From Thermoanaerobaculia bacterium (GTDB lineage Bacteria > Acidobacteriota > Thermoanaerobaculia > Multivoradales > J023), in assembly GCA_028066595.1 (NCBI GenBank), contig JALCBJ010000033.1:8307-67366 (forward strand): DNA of 59,060 nt, read 5' to 3'. A program made the position numbers and the translations under genes. The notes below the pieces were generated by a model. That model saw only the letters and a program-made list of their open reading frames with translations. It was not told the DNA's origin and made no database searches. Within the stretch, counting starts at the first letter, position 1; every line of letters begins with the position of its first letter. Below, in pieces: positions 43,705 to 52,906 of the stretch.

Positions 43705-45569
43705 CCCCGAAGACTGAGCTCGTCGCCATGGAGCTGAATCGCCAGCCTTAGCTCCTCCAATGAGTCCAGCGCTTGCTTCCTCTGAGCTTCTGCCAATCGG
43801 CCGGAAGAATAGGCGGCCAAGAGATACAAGCGCGTCAGGCGATCGGCGGCAGGGCGAAGTCTGGAAAGGACACCGGGAATCGACGCTGTGTATTCGAGCG
43901 CCGTGGCTTCGGCAGGACGGGCGTATCCCAGATCGGTCAAAGCCGCCTGCAGCGCGGCGTAGGCACCGATGACGGCGGGACCCGGATCCTGGTCGCGCAA
44001 AGCGGCGATCGCCCGCGACAGATCGGGCCGGTGTCCATCCCTATCGGAAGGTCTCCGCCCAGCGCGACCTCGCAACAGATCGAGCATGCGCCATATACGA
44101 GTGCAAGCGGCAGCGAGACGAGACGATAACTTCCGCAACATTCGCCCCACGGCCCTCCCCGGTCTTTCCTGACGACGAAGCCAGCGCACGACCGCCGCTG
44201 CGATCACGATCAACACGATGGCGGTGAGAGGCCACCGGAGCCAGCTTCCGGCGCGCGTCAGTGCCGCGACCAGGTCGAACGACTTCGGCTGGCCGCCCCC
44301 CTCCGGATTCGATCCCGTGGTCGCCTCCGCCGACCGGCCATCGCCTTCGCCGGCCGCCGCGGCCCCGTCGTCGCGATCCTGCTCTGTGTCCTTCTGCACG
44401 GACCCGCCGGCCTCGGTCGGGGTCTCACCAGGGAGGGCTTCGAGCTCCCCCGTTCCCTGGAGATGAGTCGCCGGGATCTGCAGTACCAGCGCCACGACGA
44501 GCACTGTCAGGCCCAACGCCGCCACCACGCGGCCCGTCACCAAGGTCCACGATGCAGATGCATGAAGTCGCGCCAACCGCCGCTGCTGCGCCGCCACGGA
44601 GGCCGCGCCCAGCAACACACCTGCAGAGAGCAGAAACGAGACGATGGCGGCGAGCGCCTGGCCGGCCAGGTCCGGATGGGCGCGACGTAGGAGAAGCTCA
44701 CTCACGACGAAGATCCCGAGGCCGAGGAACGTCAGCCGGACGATGGATCGCTGAGCGGACTCCGAATCCGCTCGGGGCGTGGTGGTACCGAGGTTGCGAT
44801 AGCTCGCCCGGCCCTCAGCCTCTTGCTGACGACGCCAGGTCTCGAGCGCGACTCTCTCCATTCCGAAGATGCGCCGCCGAAGTCTGACCGTGTCATCTAG
44901 ATCGGCCGAAAGGTCTCTTGTCAGTTGGGTCGCAAAGCGCCAGGTCACGTAGAGCACCAAGCCGTTCAGCAGGGGACCCCAGAACTCGGTCTGCGGTGGT
45001 TCCCATGGAGACATGGCCATGGCCATGAAAGTCACGACCGCGAGCACCGCCGTGTAGAACGCCGCCTGGTCTCGCTCTCCGATCGACTTGCCGTAGCGCG
45101 CCGTGAGAACCGTAGCGACCACGAAACATAGGCCGATCCATTTCAGACTGAAGGAACCCTCGACGAACACCGCCCGGATGTCCAGTAGAAGGAACAACAG
45201 CGAACCCACCATGGCGATGGCAGCCGCCGGAACCACGACATGGTGGACGATCGCGACTCCGCGATGGGAAAGCTGGTCTTCGGCCTCGCGGTCCGCCTCG
45301 ACACGTACGAGTCGCGACGGCGCGCCGCTTCCGGGATCTGTCTCGTCCGTAGGCTCCTGACTACGCTGAACCACGTCCTGGATGGCCGCGAGCTCGGCAC
45401 CGGCGTCCGCGGCAGGCCCATCGGCGTCGGCGGATGCTGGCTCGGGACCTTCGTAGACGTCTGCCAATCCCGGAGACCGCACGGTTCGATCGTCCGGAGC
45501 AGGACCTTGCCAGACGTCTGGCAGCTCCGGCCTCGCCTCTGCCTCCTCGCGCCTCTCGTCGCGGGTCAC
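43701..45569 (-). CDS. DUF4129 membrane protein without transglutaminase core
   Basis: A 622-residue protein. A GTG at 45569 overlaps the DUF58 stop as GTGA, the best start. About 100 residues of disordered N-terminus are followed by several membrane segments, a polar Glu/Gly-rich linker, another segment, and a C-terminal DUF4129-like domain (DLGYARPAEATALEYTASI, then LRPAADRLTRLYLLAAYSSG). In typical MoxR-DUF58-TgpA loci the third gene has a transglutaminase domain between membrane region and DUF4129; I see no Cys-His-Asp core here. Confidence 0.75.
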   Translation of the reverse strand: MTRDERREEAEARPELPDVWQGPAPDDRTVRSPGLADVYEGPEPASADADGPAADAGAELAAIQDVVQRSQEPTDETDPGSGAPSRLVRVEADREAEDQLSHRGVAIVHHVVVPAAAIAMVGSLLFLLLDIRAVFVEGSFSLKWIGLCFVVATVLTARYGKSIGERDQAAFYTAVLAVVTFMAMAMSPWEPPQTEFWGPLLNGLVLYVTWRFATQLTRDLSADLDDTVRLRRRIFGMERVALETWRRQQEAEGRASYRNLGTTTPRADSESAQRSIVRLTFLGLGIFVVSELLLRRAHPDLAGQALAAIVSFLLSAGVLLGAASVAAQQRRLARLHASASWTLVTGRVVAALGLTVLVVALVLQIPATHLQGTGELEALPGETPTEAGGSVQKDTEQDRDDGAAAAGEGDGRSAEATTGSNPEGGGQPKSFDLVAALTRAGSWLRWPLTAIVLIVIAAAVVRWLRRQERPGRAVGRMLRKLSSRLAAACTRIWRMLDLLRGRAGRRPSDRDGHRPDLSRAIAALRDQDPGPAVIGAYAALQAALTDLGYARPAEATALEYTASIPGVLSRLRPAADRLTRLYLLAAYSSGRLAEAQRKQALDSLEELRLAIQLHGDELSLRG

Positions 45570-46849
45570 AGTATGCGGCTCCCCAGGTCCCGTAGCTCCT
45601 CGGCGTCCCGTACCCGCCAGACCTGGGTATCTTGGGGCAGGGCCTGGCGCGGCAACGGGCCCTCCGGTCCCACGCGGACGATGCCGGTCTCGATCCCGGA
45701 GCGCCGCAGCGCCCAGAGTACGGACACCAAGGCACCATCGAGGCGCGGGGTCACCACCAAGGTCACCAAGGAGCGCGGCAAGCGCGGCAGCTCGATGGCC
45801 AGAGTCTCGGCCACGGAAGGGCCATCGGCCGGGGTAGCGCGCGCCAGAAGCGCCCGAATCCGGCGCCAGTGATCGGCTCCCCGATCTGCGGGCAAAGCGA
45901 GGGGATGGAAGCCTCCCGACTTTCCACGTACAGCCACCGCCTCGTCCAGACGACGGAAGGTTCCCAACTCTACCTCCGGGTTTCCGTCGGCGGCATCGCC
46001 GCCGTTGGCCAGCACCGCTACCCGCTGCCCGCCATCGAGTACGAACCTTGCAAGCGATGCGGCGGCGGTGATCGCCAGCTCGAGCACCGGATCGACGCCG
46101 GTCAGCGGGTCGATCCACCCGTCTTCTGCTGCCTCGGCGCCGGCTTCCAGGCGGCCGTTTCCGTCTCCGGCTCCTGACCCGTGGCGACCGAAGTTCGAAG
46201 CGTGCAGATCCACCACCAGATGAATCCCTTCGAGCACCGATGGTTCGAATAGCTTCACCTGCAGATCCCCGGTCCTTGCCGTCGCTCGCCAATGGACACG
46301 ACGCAAGCTGTCGCCGGACCGATACTCGCGGATCCCCTGGAACCGCGAGGGGTCCTCGAAGAGACTCCGCCGGCGGGGCACCTCGTGGACCGGCCGATGT
46401 CCGAGGGGCCAGCCGCGCGCCAAGTCGACCGCTTGGGGAAGTACGGTGAGAAACGAGGCCGCTTGATCCACCTTCACGCGTCGAATACATCCGAAAGGGC
46501 CACTCGATTCCAGCACCACCGGCCCGACGCGGAAGAGTCCACGGCGCACGGTGTGGATCCGATAGGACCGATGGGCCTTCTCGCCGGAGCTCAGGTTGCG
46601 GAGCCCCGCCGTTTCACCCTCGACGTCGACTCCCGACTGGACCTCGTCCGACCAGAAGATCCACGGCGCCGGTCGGCGCTTGCGGTTGTGGACGACCAGA
46701 CGCGCCGTCACGACATCGCCCACTTCGACCTCGGATTCGGAGAGGCGGCGCCAGATCTTCACGTCCTCGAGGGACGTCACGGCGAGGATCCAGGACGCAG
46801 CGGCCAGTAGGCTGACGACCGCAGCAGCGAAGAGAAGATAGGCGCCCAA
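45566..46849 (-). CDS. DUF58 membrane protein (module 2)
   Basis: A 427-residue protein with an N-terminal membrane segment (YLLFAAAVVSLLAAASWIL). The DUF58 signature is FQGIREYRSGDSLRRVHWRA. The VWA-like core starts LVVDLHASN instead of the DxSxS seen in module 1, so the metal site appears lost. It is preceded by moxR2 (21 bp) and overlaps the DUF4129 gene by 4 nt. Confidence 0.87.
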   Translation of the reverse strand: MGAYLLFAAAVVSLLAAASWILAVTSLEDVKIWRRLSESEVEVGDVVTARLVVHNRKRRPAPWIFWSDEVQSGVDVEGETAGLRNLSSGEKAHRSYRIHTVRRGLFRVGPVVLESSGPFGCIRRVKVDQAASFLTVLPQAVDLARGWPLGHRPVHEVPRRRSLFEDPSRFQGIREYRSGDSLRRVHWRATARTGDLQVKLFEPSVLEGIHLVVDLHASNFGRHGSGAGDGNGRLEAGAEAAEDGWIDPLTGVDPVLELAITAAASLARFVLDGGQRVAVLANGGDAADGNPEVELGTFRRLDEAVAVRGKSGGFHPLALPADRGADHWRRIRALLARATPADGPSVAETLAIELPRLPRSLVTLVVTPRLDGALVSVLWALRRSGIETGIVRVGPEGPLPRQALPQDTQVWRVRDAEELRDLGSRIL

Positions 46850-46870
46850 GTCGCATCCCCTCCGAAAGCA

Positions 46871-47902
46871 TCAGACCGGTGGCACGACCGACGCGTCGAC
46901 GACCGGAGCAGGGACCATTCCGACCACCTGGTCCACGGCTTGTGACACCGAGCGCCGGCCGAGTCGTCCTTCTGCCCCGAGAATCACGCGATGACACAGC
47001 ACCGACGGATAGAGCTTCTTGACATCGTCCGGTAGGACGAAACCACGTCCAGCCAGGGCCGCAGCGGCCTGCGAGGCTCGATACAGTCCCTGCGTGGCGC
47101 GAGGCCCGGCCCCGAGAGCGAATTCTTTGCCGAGCCGCGTGGCCGAGACGATCTGCACGATGTACGTTCGTACTTCGGGATGGACGTGTACGTGCCGGAC
47201 CGCCTGCTGAAGCCGTAGCAGCGTTCCGAGGCTGACCACGCCTTGCACGCTGTCGAGGGGCTCAGCACGCTCTCCGCGCACCAACATTTCGGCCTCGGCG
47301 TCGGCCGACGGGTAGCCGATGGAGAGACGCAGAAGAAAGCGATCGAGCTGCGCTTCGGGCAGCGCAAAGGTACCTTCGTGCTCCACGGGATTCTGCGTAG
47401 CCACCACGAAGAACGGTTTGCGCAGCAGGTAGGTCTGGTTCTCCACACTCACCTGACCCTCGGCCATGCATTCGAGAAGCGCTGCCTGGGCCCGCGGCGT
47501 GGCCCGGTTGATCTCGTCGGCGAGCAGGATCTGCGTGAACACCGGACCGGGACGGAACTCGAACTCGCCGCTCTTCTGGTTGAAAACGTTGCTGCCGGTG
47601 ACGTCACCCGGGAGGAGGTCGGGCGTACATTGGAGACGGCGAAAAGACCCACCGAGCGCCTTGGCGAGTGACTTTGCCAGAAGTGTCTTGGCGGTACCGG
47701 GAACATCCTCGATCAATACATGGCCACCCGCCAGCAACGCCGTCAGCAGCAGTTCCGCCTGCCGGCGCTTGCCGATGACCACCTTCTCTACTTCCTCGAG
47801 GATCGCATCACAGGCTGCCCGGATCTGCTTCGGGCCTGGTACGGCACCGCTCGCTTCAGCACCAACGGCCGAGGATCCCGTCGGCAAAGTCGTTTCCGCC
47901 AT
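46871..47902 (-). CDS. MoxR-family AAA+ ATPase (module 2)
   Basis: A 343-residue AAA+ ATPase. Walker A is EDVPGTAKTLLAK, Walker B LLADEINRATP, and VVATQNPVEHEG. The first 25 residues are low-complexity. It is the second MoxR in the window, with different partners (DUF58 without MIDAS, DUF4129). It starts 56 bp after the manA stop. Confidence 0.93.
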   Translation of the reverse strand: MAETTLPTGSSAVGAEASGAVPGPKQIRAACDAILEEVEKVVIGKRRQAELLLTALLAGGHVLIEDVPGTAKTLLAKSLAKALGGSFRRLQCTPDLLPGDVTGSNVFNQKSGEFEFRPGPVFTQILLADEINRATPRAQAALLECMAEGQVSVENQTYLLRKPFFVVATQNPVEHEGTFALPEAQLDRFLLRLSIGYPSADAEAEMLVRGERAEPLDSVQGVVSLGTLLRLQQAVRHVHVHPEVRTYIVQIVSATRLGKEFALGAGPRATQGLYRASQAAAALAGRGFVLPDDVKKLYPSVLCHRVILGAEGRLGRRSVSQAVDQVVGMVPAPVVDASVVPPV

Positions 47903-47958
47903 GTTTTTTCTCCTTCGCCGAGTTCTACGGCCGAGGGCGGCAACGCGTCGAGGCGAAC

Positions 47959-49143
47959 TCAGGCGATCCCCACCGCGGCACGGAACAGAGTGGCCTTTCC
48001 CGTCAACCCGTACGCGCCGACGCCGTGCGGTATCAGGAAGGAATCGCCACGCCGAAACCGCTCGACCTCACCCCCGAACCGAATCTCCCCTTCGCCGGTC
48101 GTACACAGCAAGACCTGAACTCCACCTTCGACCTGGGCGTCGTCTCCCTTCAGCTCTATGCGGGACAACCGGAACTCGTCCGCTGGCGTCTCGAAGCGCA
48201 GCTCGGCACCGCGAAGAGTACCCTCGGTCCGCTCGGGCGCTCCGCACTCGTAGTGCACCACCTTCGCCAGCTCACTCGGATCCACGTGCTTGACGGTCAA
48301 GCCACCCCGCAGAACGTTGTCGGAGCTGGCCATGACCTCGATACCCAGTCCGTCGAGATAGGCATGGAGCACGCCGGCGCCCGTGTAAAGTGCCTCTCCC
48401 GGCGCGAGCTGATCGAGGTGCAGGAACGACGGCCCCAGCACACCACGATCGAATCCATGCTCCTCGGCCAACCGAGGCAGCCAGGCCTCGGTCTCGTCCT
48501 CTGCACCCCGACGCTCGATCGTCGCCAGGGCGCGCCGCACCCAGCCCGATGCCTCAGCCTCGGACGCCACGAGAAACCTGTGGAAGAAAGTCTCGAGGGA
48601 AGCCTCGGGCGATTTCGAGCCCAGGCCCTCCAAGCAAGGAACGTCCTCCAAGCCGACGGCCGCGAACCGCGCCCGTATATCGGCCGGACTGCGGAAACCG
48701 CGCAGGACCGTGAAGTGTGTCAAGGCATAGATCAGCTCGGGTTTGTGCCGGTTGTCGGGATAGTTCCGCTCGCCGGAATCGCGCGGTATTCCCGCAGCCT
48801 CTTCGGCTACATATCCGCGACGCGCCTGGTCTGCGTCGGGATGGGCCTGGATCGACAGCGGCTTCGCTGCCGCGAGGACCTTCAACAGAAACGGGAGATG
48901 ATGCCAACGGTCAGCGACCCGAGGACCGAGAACCTCTTGGCGGCGCTCGGCGATCCAGAGGTCGAGTGGACGCCAGGCATTCGTTTCGTCCCGCACTTCC
49001 GAAGGTGCCGAGGGATGGGCTCCGAGCCACATCTCCGCCTGCGGCGCTCCGCCGACGGGGCCGCCCAATAGCTCGGCGATCGCCGTCCGCGAGCCCCACG
49101 CGTATTCGCGGATGGGATTGCGCAGCGGATACAGCTTCCTCAT
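47959..49143 (-). CDS. manA: mannose-6-phosphate isomerase, class I
   Basis: A 394-residue zinc enzyme that converts mannose-6-phosphate and fructose-6-phosphate. The zinc-site segments are PLSIQAHPD, NYPDNRHKPELIYAL and GAGVLHAYLDGLGIEVMASS. It feeds mannose into glycolysis or supplies GDP-mannose for glycan synthesis. It overlaps the EamA transporter gene by 4 nt. No mannosyltransferase lies in this operon. Confidence 0.94.
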   Translation of the reverse strand: MRKLYPLRNPIREYAWGSRTAIAELLGGPVGGAPQAEMWLGAHPSAPSEVRDETNAWRPLDLWIAERRQEVLGPRVADRWHHLPFLLKVLAAAKPLSIQAHPDADQARRGYVAEEAAGIPRDSGERNYPDNRHKPELIYALTHFTVLRGFRSPADIRARFAAVGLEDVPCLEGLGSKSPEASLETFFHRFLVASEAEASGWVRRALATIERRGAEDETEAWLPRLAEEHGFDRGVLGPSFLHLDQLAPGEALYTGAGVLHAYLDGLGIEVMASSDNVLRGGLTVKHVDPSELAKVVHYECGAPERTEGTLRGAELRFETPADEFRLSRIELKGDDAQVEGGVQVLLCTTGEGEIRFGGEVERFRRGDSFLIPHGVGAYGLTGKATLFRAAVGIA

Positions 49144-50066
49144 GGTGCTTCGGCAGGCTTGCCTCGCCCGCTGCGAAAGTCTACCCAGGTCTTCGTCGTG
49201 GTCGCACTCAAGATCAGGAATCCACCGAGCAGTGCCGGAGAGGACGGTACTTCACCGTGCAAGAGCCAGGTCCAGAGCGGGTTGAACACCGGCTCCGCGA
49301 GAAGCAACAGCGAGGCTTCGAACGCTGGAACACGTCTCAATCCTGCCGTCAGCAACAAGTAGGCGAGTCCGATCTGAACAACGCCCAGGTAGACGATCCA
49401 GGCCCAGTCGACCGCGTTGACGGCTCCGCCCGGCCCACCGGCGGGACTCCATAGTGGCGCGTCACCAGAGAGCGCCAGCGGCAAGCAGGCGACGAATCCG
49501 ACGACGTTACCGGCTACCAGCGCCGCAGCCGAGCTTCCAGAGCCGTCGCTCTCCGCTCCCCCCGACCGCTCTTCGTTGGAAAGGCGGCGCAGTCCGACCA
49601 CTGTCAGGGCCCAGAAAACGCCTGTCAGAGCACCGAAGAGGTTGCCCCGTGTGGGGTCGGGTGCGGTGGCCCCAGCGGCGTCCTGACCCGAGAGCACCAA
49701 CACCAGGCCCGCCACCATCAGCGTGGCGAAACCCAGGTCCCGCCGATTCGATCGCTCCCCCAGCAACCACCAGGCGAGGACCAGGACGTACAACGGTGCG
49801 GCCGATTGCAAGAAGATGGCATTGGCGGCCGTGGTCAGCTTCGTGGCCACGGCGTAGCACACCAGTGTGGCGGCATAGGCACATCCAACCAACGCTTCGC
49901 CACCGCGCCAACGCCGGCGGGCGGCGGGCAACAGCAACCAGAGGGTCAGGGCAGCGACACCACAACGAAAGCTCGCCACCTGCCACGAGCTGAGATCACA
50001 GCTCTTGATGGCGAGGCCGCCGGTAGAAAACAGCAGCGCAGCACCGAGGACCAGGAGACGTGGCAT
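49140..50066 (-). CDS. EamA-family (DMT) membrane transporter
   Basis: A 308-residue protein of about ten membrane segments with the two-repeat EamA pattern (LLVLGAALLFSTGGLAIK near the N-terminus; a second half with GLAYLLLTAGLRRVPA and LLLAEPVFNPLWTWLL). Drug/metabolite exporters of this type move small metabolites; the substrate is unknown. It overlaps manA by 4 nt and follows the histidine kinase by 18 bp. Confidence 0.9.
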   Translation of the reverse strand: MPRLLVLGAALLFSTGGLAIKSCDLSSWQVASFRCGVAALTLWLLLPAARRRWRGGEALVGCAYAATLVCYAVATKLTTAANAIFLQSAAPLYVLVLAWWLLGERSNRRDLGFATLMVAGLVLVLSGQDAAGATAPDPTRGNLFGALTGVFWALTVVGLRRLSNEERSGGAESDGSGSSAAALVAGNVVGFVACLPLALSGDAPLWSPAGGPGGAVNAVDWAWIVYLGVVQIGLAYLLLTAGLRRVPAFEASLLLLAEPVFNPLWTWLLHGEVPSSPALLGGFLILSATTTKTWVDFRSGRGKPAEAP

Positions 50067-50084
50067 CGGAACTATGCGCGTTCG

Positions 50085-51938
50085 TCAGGCCTCAGCTGTG
50101 GCAGGAGCACCAGCTGGTTCGGCCGAGATCGGGAAGGCGACCTGAAACATCGCTCCGCCCCCCGGCGCATCGCGATACTCGATCGAGGCGCCTTGGTCTT
50201 GTACCAACATCCTGACCAACACCAGCCCGAGGCCCAAGCCCTCCGGCTGATCGGCCTCGCCACCCCGAGCGAAGGGCACGAACAGACGCCGTCGGAGTCT
50301 GCCGGGAATCCCGTCTCCGTTATCGACCACCGTCAGGACGGCCGCCTTCCCCTCGTCCGTCAATCGGACGACGATCCTCCGATCGGGCACGCCACGGGTG
50401 TACTTCTCGGCGTTGTCCAGGAGGTTCTGCAGGATGTGGCCCACCGCGTCCCGATCGAAGGACACGATCGGAATTCGGTCTTCGAGCTCCAACACCAGCT
50501 CGGCACCCGACTCCTCCAGAGCCGGTCGCTGTCGTTGAAAGGCCTCGAGCACGGCCGAGCGTAGGTCGCCGGGCTCGGGATGGAGTCCAATGTTGCCCCG
50601 CTCCAGGCGAGTAAACGACAGCACGTTGGTCACCACCCGGCCGAGGCGCTCCGCCTCGGCAGCCACACGACGGGCGTAGTCGCGGCCCCGGTCGGGATCG
50701 CCGAGCCCCTCCGCCAGCATCTCGCCGTAGATTCGCAAACCCGCCAGAGGCGTTCGGAGCTCGTGGGCTGCATGGGCGGCGAACTGGATCCGCTGTTGGG
50801 CCAGCCGCTCGCTCTGGAAGACCAGGCCGACGATGAGGAGCGCCGCGACGCCCGCCGCAAAAGAGCCCAGAAAGAACGAGCGACGGAACTCTTCACCTTC
50901 CGTTTCCGCACTCTCCAGGATCGACTCCACAGCCCGCGTCAGGTCGACGGAAACTCGCCACCCGGTACCTTCCACCAGAGAGCGGATGCGATGAGCGTCT
51001 TCCTTCCCCTGCCGCTCCTTGCCGCTCGGCACCGAGGGCTCGAAGCGAGCCGGGAAGTAGGAGTTCTCCAGGTGCCGGTCGATACCGTTTGCGGATACGA
51101 CGAAGCCCTGGGTCCACTCTCCGGCCGGCGTCGTAACCCGTCGCAGCGCGACCAGCGCTGGCTCACTGCCCATGGGCAACGTATGCCAACGGAACGGGTG
51201 CACCTCCAGGTTCACGGTTTCGTGGCTCCCCGACGCCAGGTCGAGGCCCGCCAAGGGCCTACCGGAGATGACCACACCAGGGGTATCCCCGTCTTCGCCG
51301 TACTTCAGTCGAGCCCAGACGTCGTTGGCCTGCAAATGCTGTCGCCAAGCCGACGCCTGGAGCTCCAGAAGCCGTACGTCGAAATCAAACCCTGAATCTC
51401 CCACGACCTCCGGCTCGCCCAGGTCGGTAAGACGTGTTCCGCCAGCAACCCTCCCCGTCTCCAGATGGCAGAACAGTGCGACGTCTTGCAGCTTCCAAAG
51501 CAACTCGCATTGACTGTCTTGGGCACCCGCCAGGCCCAGCTCCGGAAACGCGTCGTTGAGCGTCGGGAGACTGAGAGTCCCGTCGCCGTCGACCTGGAAG
51601 TACGCCTCTACCAGGGGATCTTCCGGACCCTGGGCCAGAGGCGATGGCAGCACCATCACGCCATCCGCAGCGCCCTTGGGCTCATGGTAGAGGTTCTGGT
51701 AGTGAAAGATCGATCGGCGAGATTCGGCGTCCGCCAGCAACTCGAGGCCCAGCGACAGTTCTTCCGCAAGCCGAGAAGCCGTCTTGTAGCCCTTAGACTC
51801 CATCACCTTGCAGTTACTCTCTGCCTGCCGTTCGACCTGCCGCTGGCCCGCGAAGTACCAGGCGGTGCTCGGTACGGCGACCGCGATCAGGGCCAGGAGC
51901 GAGGCGACCAGCGTGCGGGGATAGCGTGGTTTCTGCAT
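50085..51938 (-). CDS. sensor histidine kinase
   Basis: A 617-residue kinase. Two membrane segments at about residues 9-29 and 354-373 enclose a roughly 325-residue periplasmic sensor with no known fold recognised. The H-box is FAAHAAHELRTPLAG with phospho-acceptor His392. The ATPase shows LQNLLDNAEKYTRG and VVDNGDGIPGRL. I chose the ATG at 51938 (MQKPRYPRTL); 23 further upstream residues are unlikely. It follows its response regulator by 26 bp, on the same strand. Confidence 0.92.
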   Translation of the reverse strand: MQKPRYPRTLVASLLALIAVAVPSTAWYFAGQRQVERQAESNCKVMESKGYKTASRLAEELSLGLELLADAESRRSIFHYQNLYHEPKGAADGVMVLPSPLAQGPEDPLVEAYFQVDGDGTLSLPTLNDAFPELGLAGAQDSQCELLWKLQDVALFCHLETGRVAGGTRLTDLGEPEVVGDSGFDFDVRLLELQASAWRQHLQANDVWARLKYGEDGDTPGVVISGRPLAGLDLASGSHETVNLEVHPFRWHTLPMGSEPALVALRRVTTPAGEWTQGFVVSANGIDRHLENSYFPARFEPSVPSGKERQGKEDAHRIRSLVEGTGWRVSVDLTRAVESILESAETEGEEFRRSFFLGSFAAGVAALLIVGLVFQSERLAQQRIQFAAHAAHELRTPLAGLRIYGEMLAEGLGDPDRGRDYARRVAAEAERLGRVVTNVLSFTRLERGNIGLHPEPGDLRSAVLEAFQRQRPALEESGAELVLELEDRIPIVSFDRDAVGHILQNLLDNAEKYTRGVPDRRIVVRLTDEGKAAVLTVVDNGDGIPGRLRRRLFVPFARGGEADQPEGLGLGLVLVRMLVQDQGASIEYRDAPGGGAMFQVAFPISAEPAGAPATAEA

Positions 51939-51964
51939 CGGGCACAACTCACGGAACGTGGGTT

Positions 51965-52672
51965 CTAGTCTCCCGACTCGTTCGCCTCGCCGGTGTCGAA
52001 GCCCCACCGATAGCCGACGCCGGTGACCGTGAGAATGATCTTCGGATCGGCGGCGTCCCGTTCCACCTTCTGGCGGAGCTTGGCGATGGTCATGTCGACG
52101 GTGCGGGTCTGCAGCGTACCCACTGTGCCCCAGACCCCTTCCAGCAACTCGGCTCGGGTCACTCCACGACTCTTGTGGCGGTGCAACCAGCGCAAGATAC
52201 CCACTTCCCGGGCGGTCAAGGCGATTTCGTCCTCGCCGCGGAACGCCAGGCAGCGGCCCAGATCCATGGTGCAGTCGTCTGCCTCGATGACCTCGGGCTC
52301 GGACGGGATACGCCGAATACGACGTTCCAGTGCTTCGATTCGTGCCAACAACTCGCGTACGCCAAAGGGCTTGGTCACATAGTCGTCGGCGCCCGCGCGC
52401 AGTCCCTTCACTTTGTCTTCTTCGGCTCCACGCGCCGTCAACATGAGGATCGGCAGGGCCGGACGGGCGGTTCGCAACCTCTGGCAGACCTCGATACCGT
52501 CGAGCTTCGGCAGCATGAGGTCGAGGAGCACCAGATCGTAGGCGTGTTCGCGGCCCATCTGCGCACCGCTTTGCCCGTCACCCACCGCATCGACCTCATG
52601 GCCGGCACCTCGCAACAAGTCGACGATGCCATCGCGCAGCATGGGATCGTCTTCGACCACCAAGATCTTCAT
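51965..52672 (-). CDS. OmpR-family response regulator
   Basis: A 235-residue regulator. The receiver has Asp51 (LVLLDLMLP) and YVTKPFGVREL. The C-terminal winged helix has LTAREVGILRWLHRHKSRGV and TVDMTIAKLRQKVE. The ribosome site AAGGTGAG precedes the ATG. It pairs with the histidine kinase directly downstream, the likely first genes of the long minus-strand run ending at 43701. The target genes are not visible. Confidence 0.94.
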   Translation of the reverse strand: MKILVVEDDPMLRDGIVDLLRGAGHEVDAVGDGQSGAQMGREHAYDLVLLDLMLPKLDGIEVCQRLRTARPALPILMLTARGAEEDKVKGLRAGADDYVTKPFGVRELLARIEALERRIRRIPSEPEVIEADDCTMDLGRCLAFRGEDEIALTAREVGILRWLHRHKSRGVTRAELLEGVWGTVGTLQTRTVDMTIAKLRQKVERDAADPKIILTVTGVGYRWGFDTGEANESGD

Positions 52673-52828
52673 GGGCTCACCTTCGTCAACATCTCCGATT
52701 CTCGATGTCCCGGTCCAGCGGCAGGGACTGTCTGAGGATAGCGAAGCGTCCGTCGCGGTACCTCGTCAAGGGGGTAAAGCCGCTGTAAGAAGGCGCTCGG
52801 CGAGGCACTGTACCTGCGCGCAGATGCA

Positions 52829-52866
52829 AGAACGCCGGGCCGTCCAGGGGACGCTCCCGGCGTTCT
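52829..52866 (-). terminator. intrinsic-terminator-like hairpin
   Basis: Arms 52829-52839 and 52856-52866 are perfect 11-bp complements (AGAACGCCGGG / CCCGGCGTTCT); the loop region has a further GTCC/GGAC pairing. The hairpin starts about 40 nt after the stop of the secreted repeat protein, on the minus strand. The T-run after it is short. It should separate that gene from the response regulator further downstream. Confidence 0.65.
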
Positions 52867-52906
52867 GCCGCGTACCGAGCAGTCGAGCCGCGCGTTCAGA
52901 GTCGCG

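Noticed and set aside
52735..52769. TTGACG and TATCCT as a promoter for the response-regulator operon
   Set aside because: The spacing is 23 bp, outside the usual 16-18 bp range.
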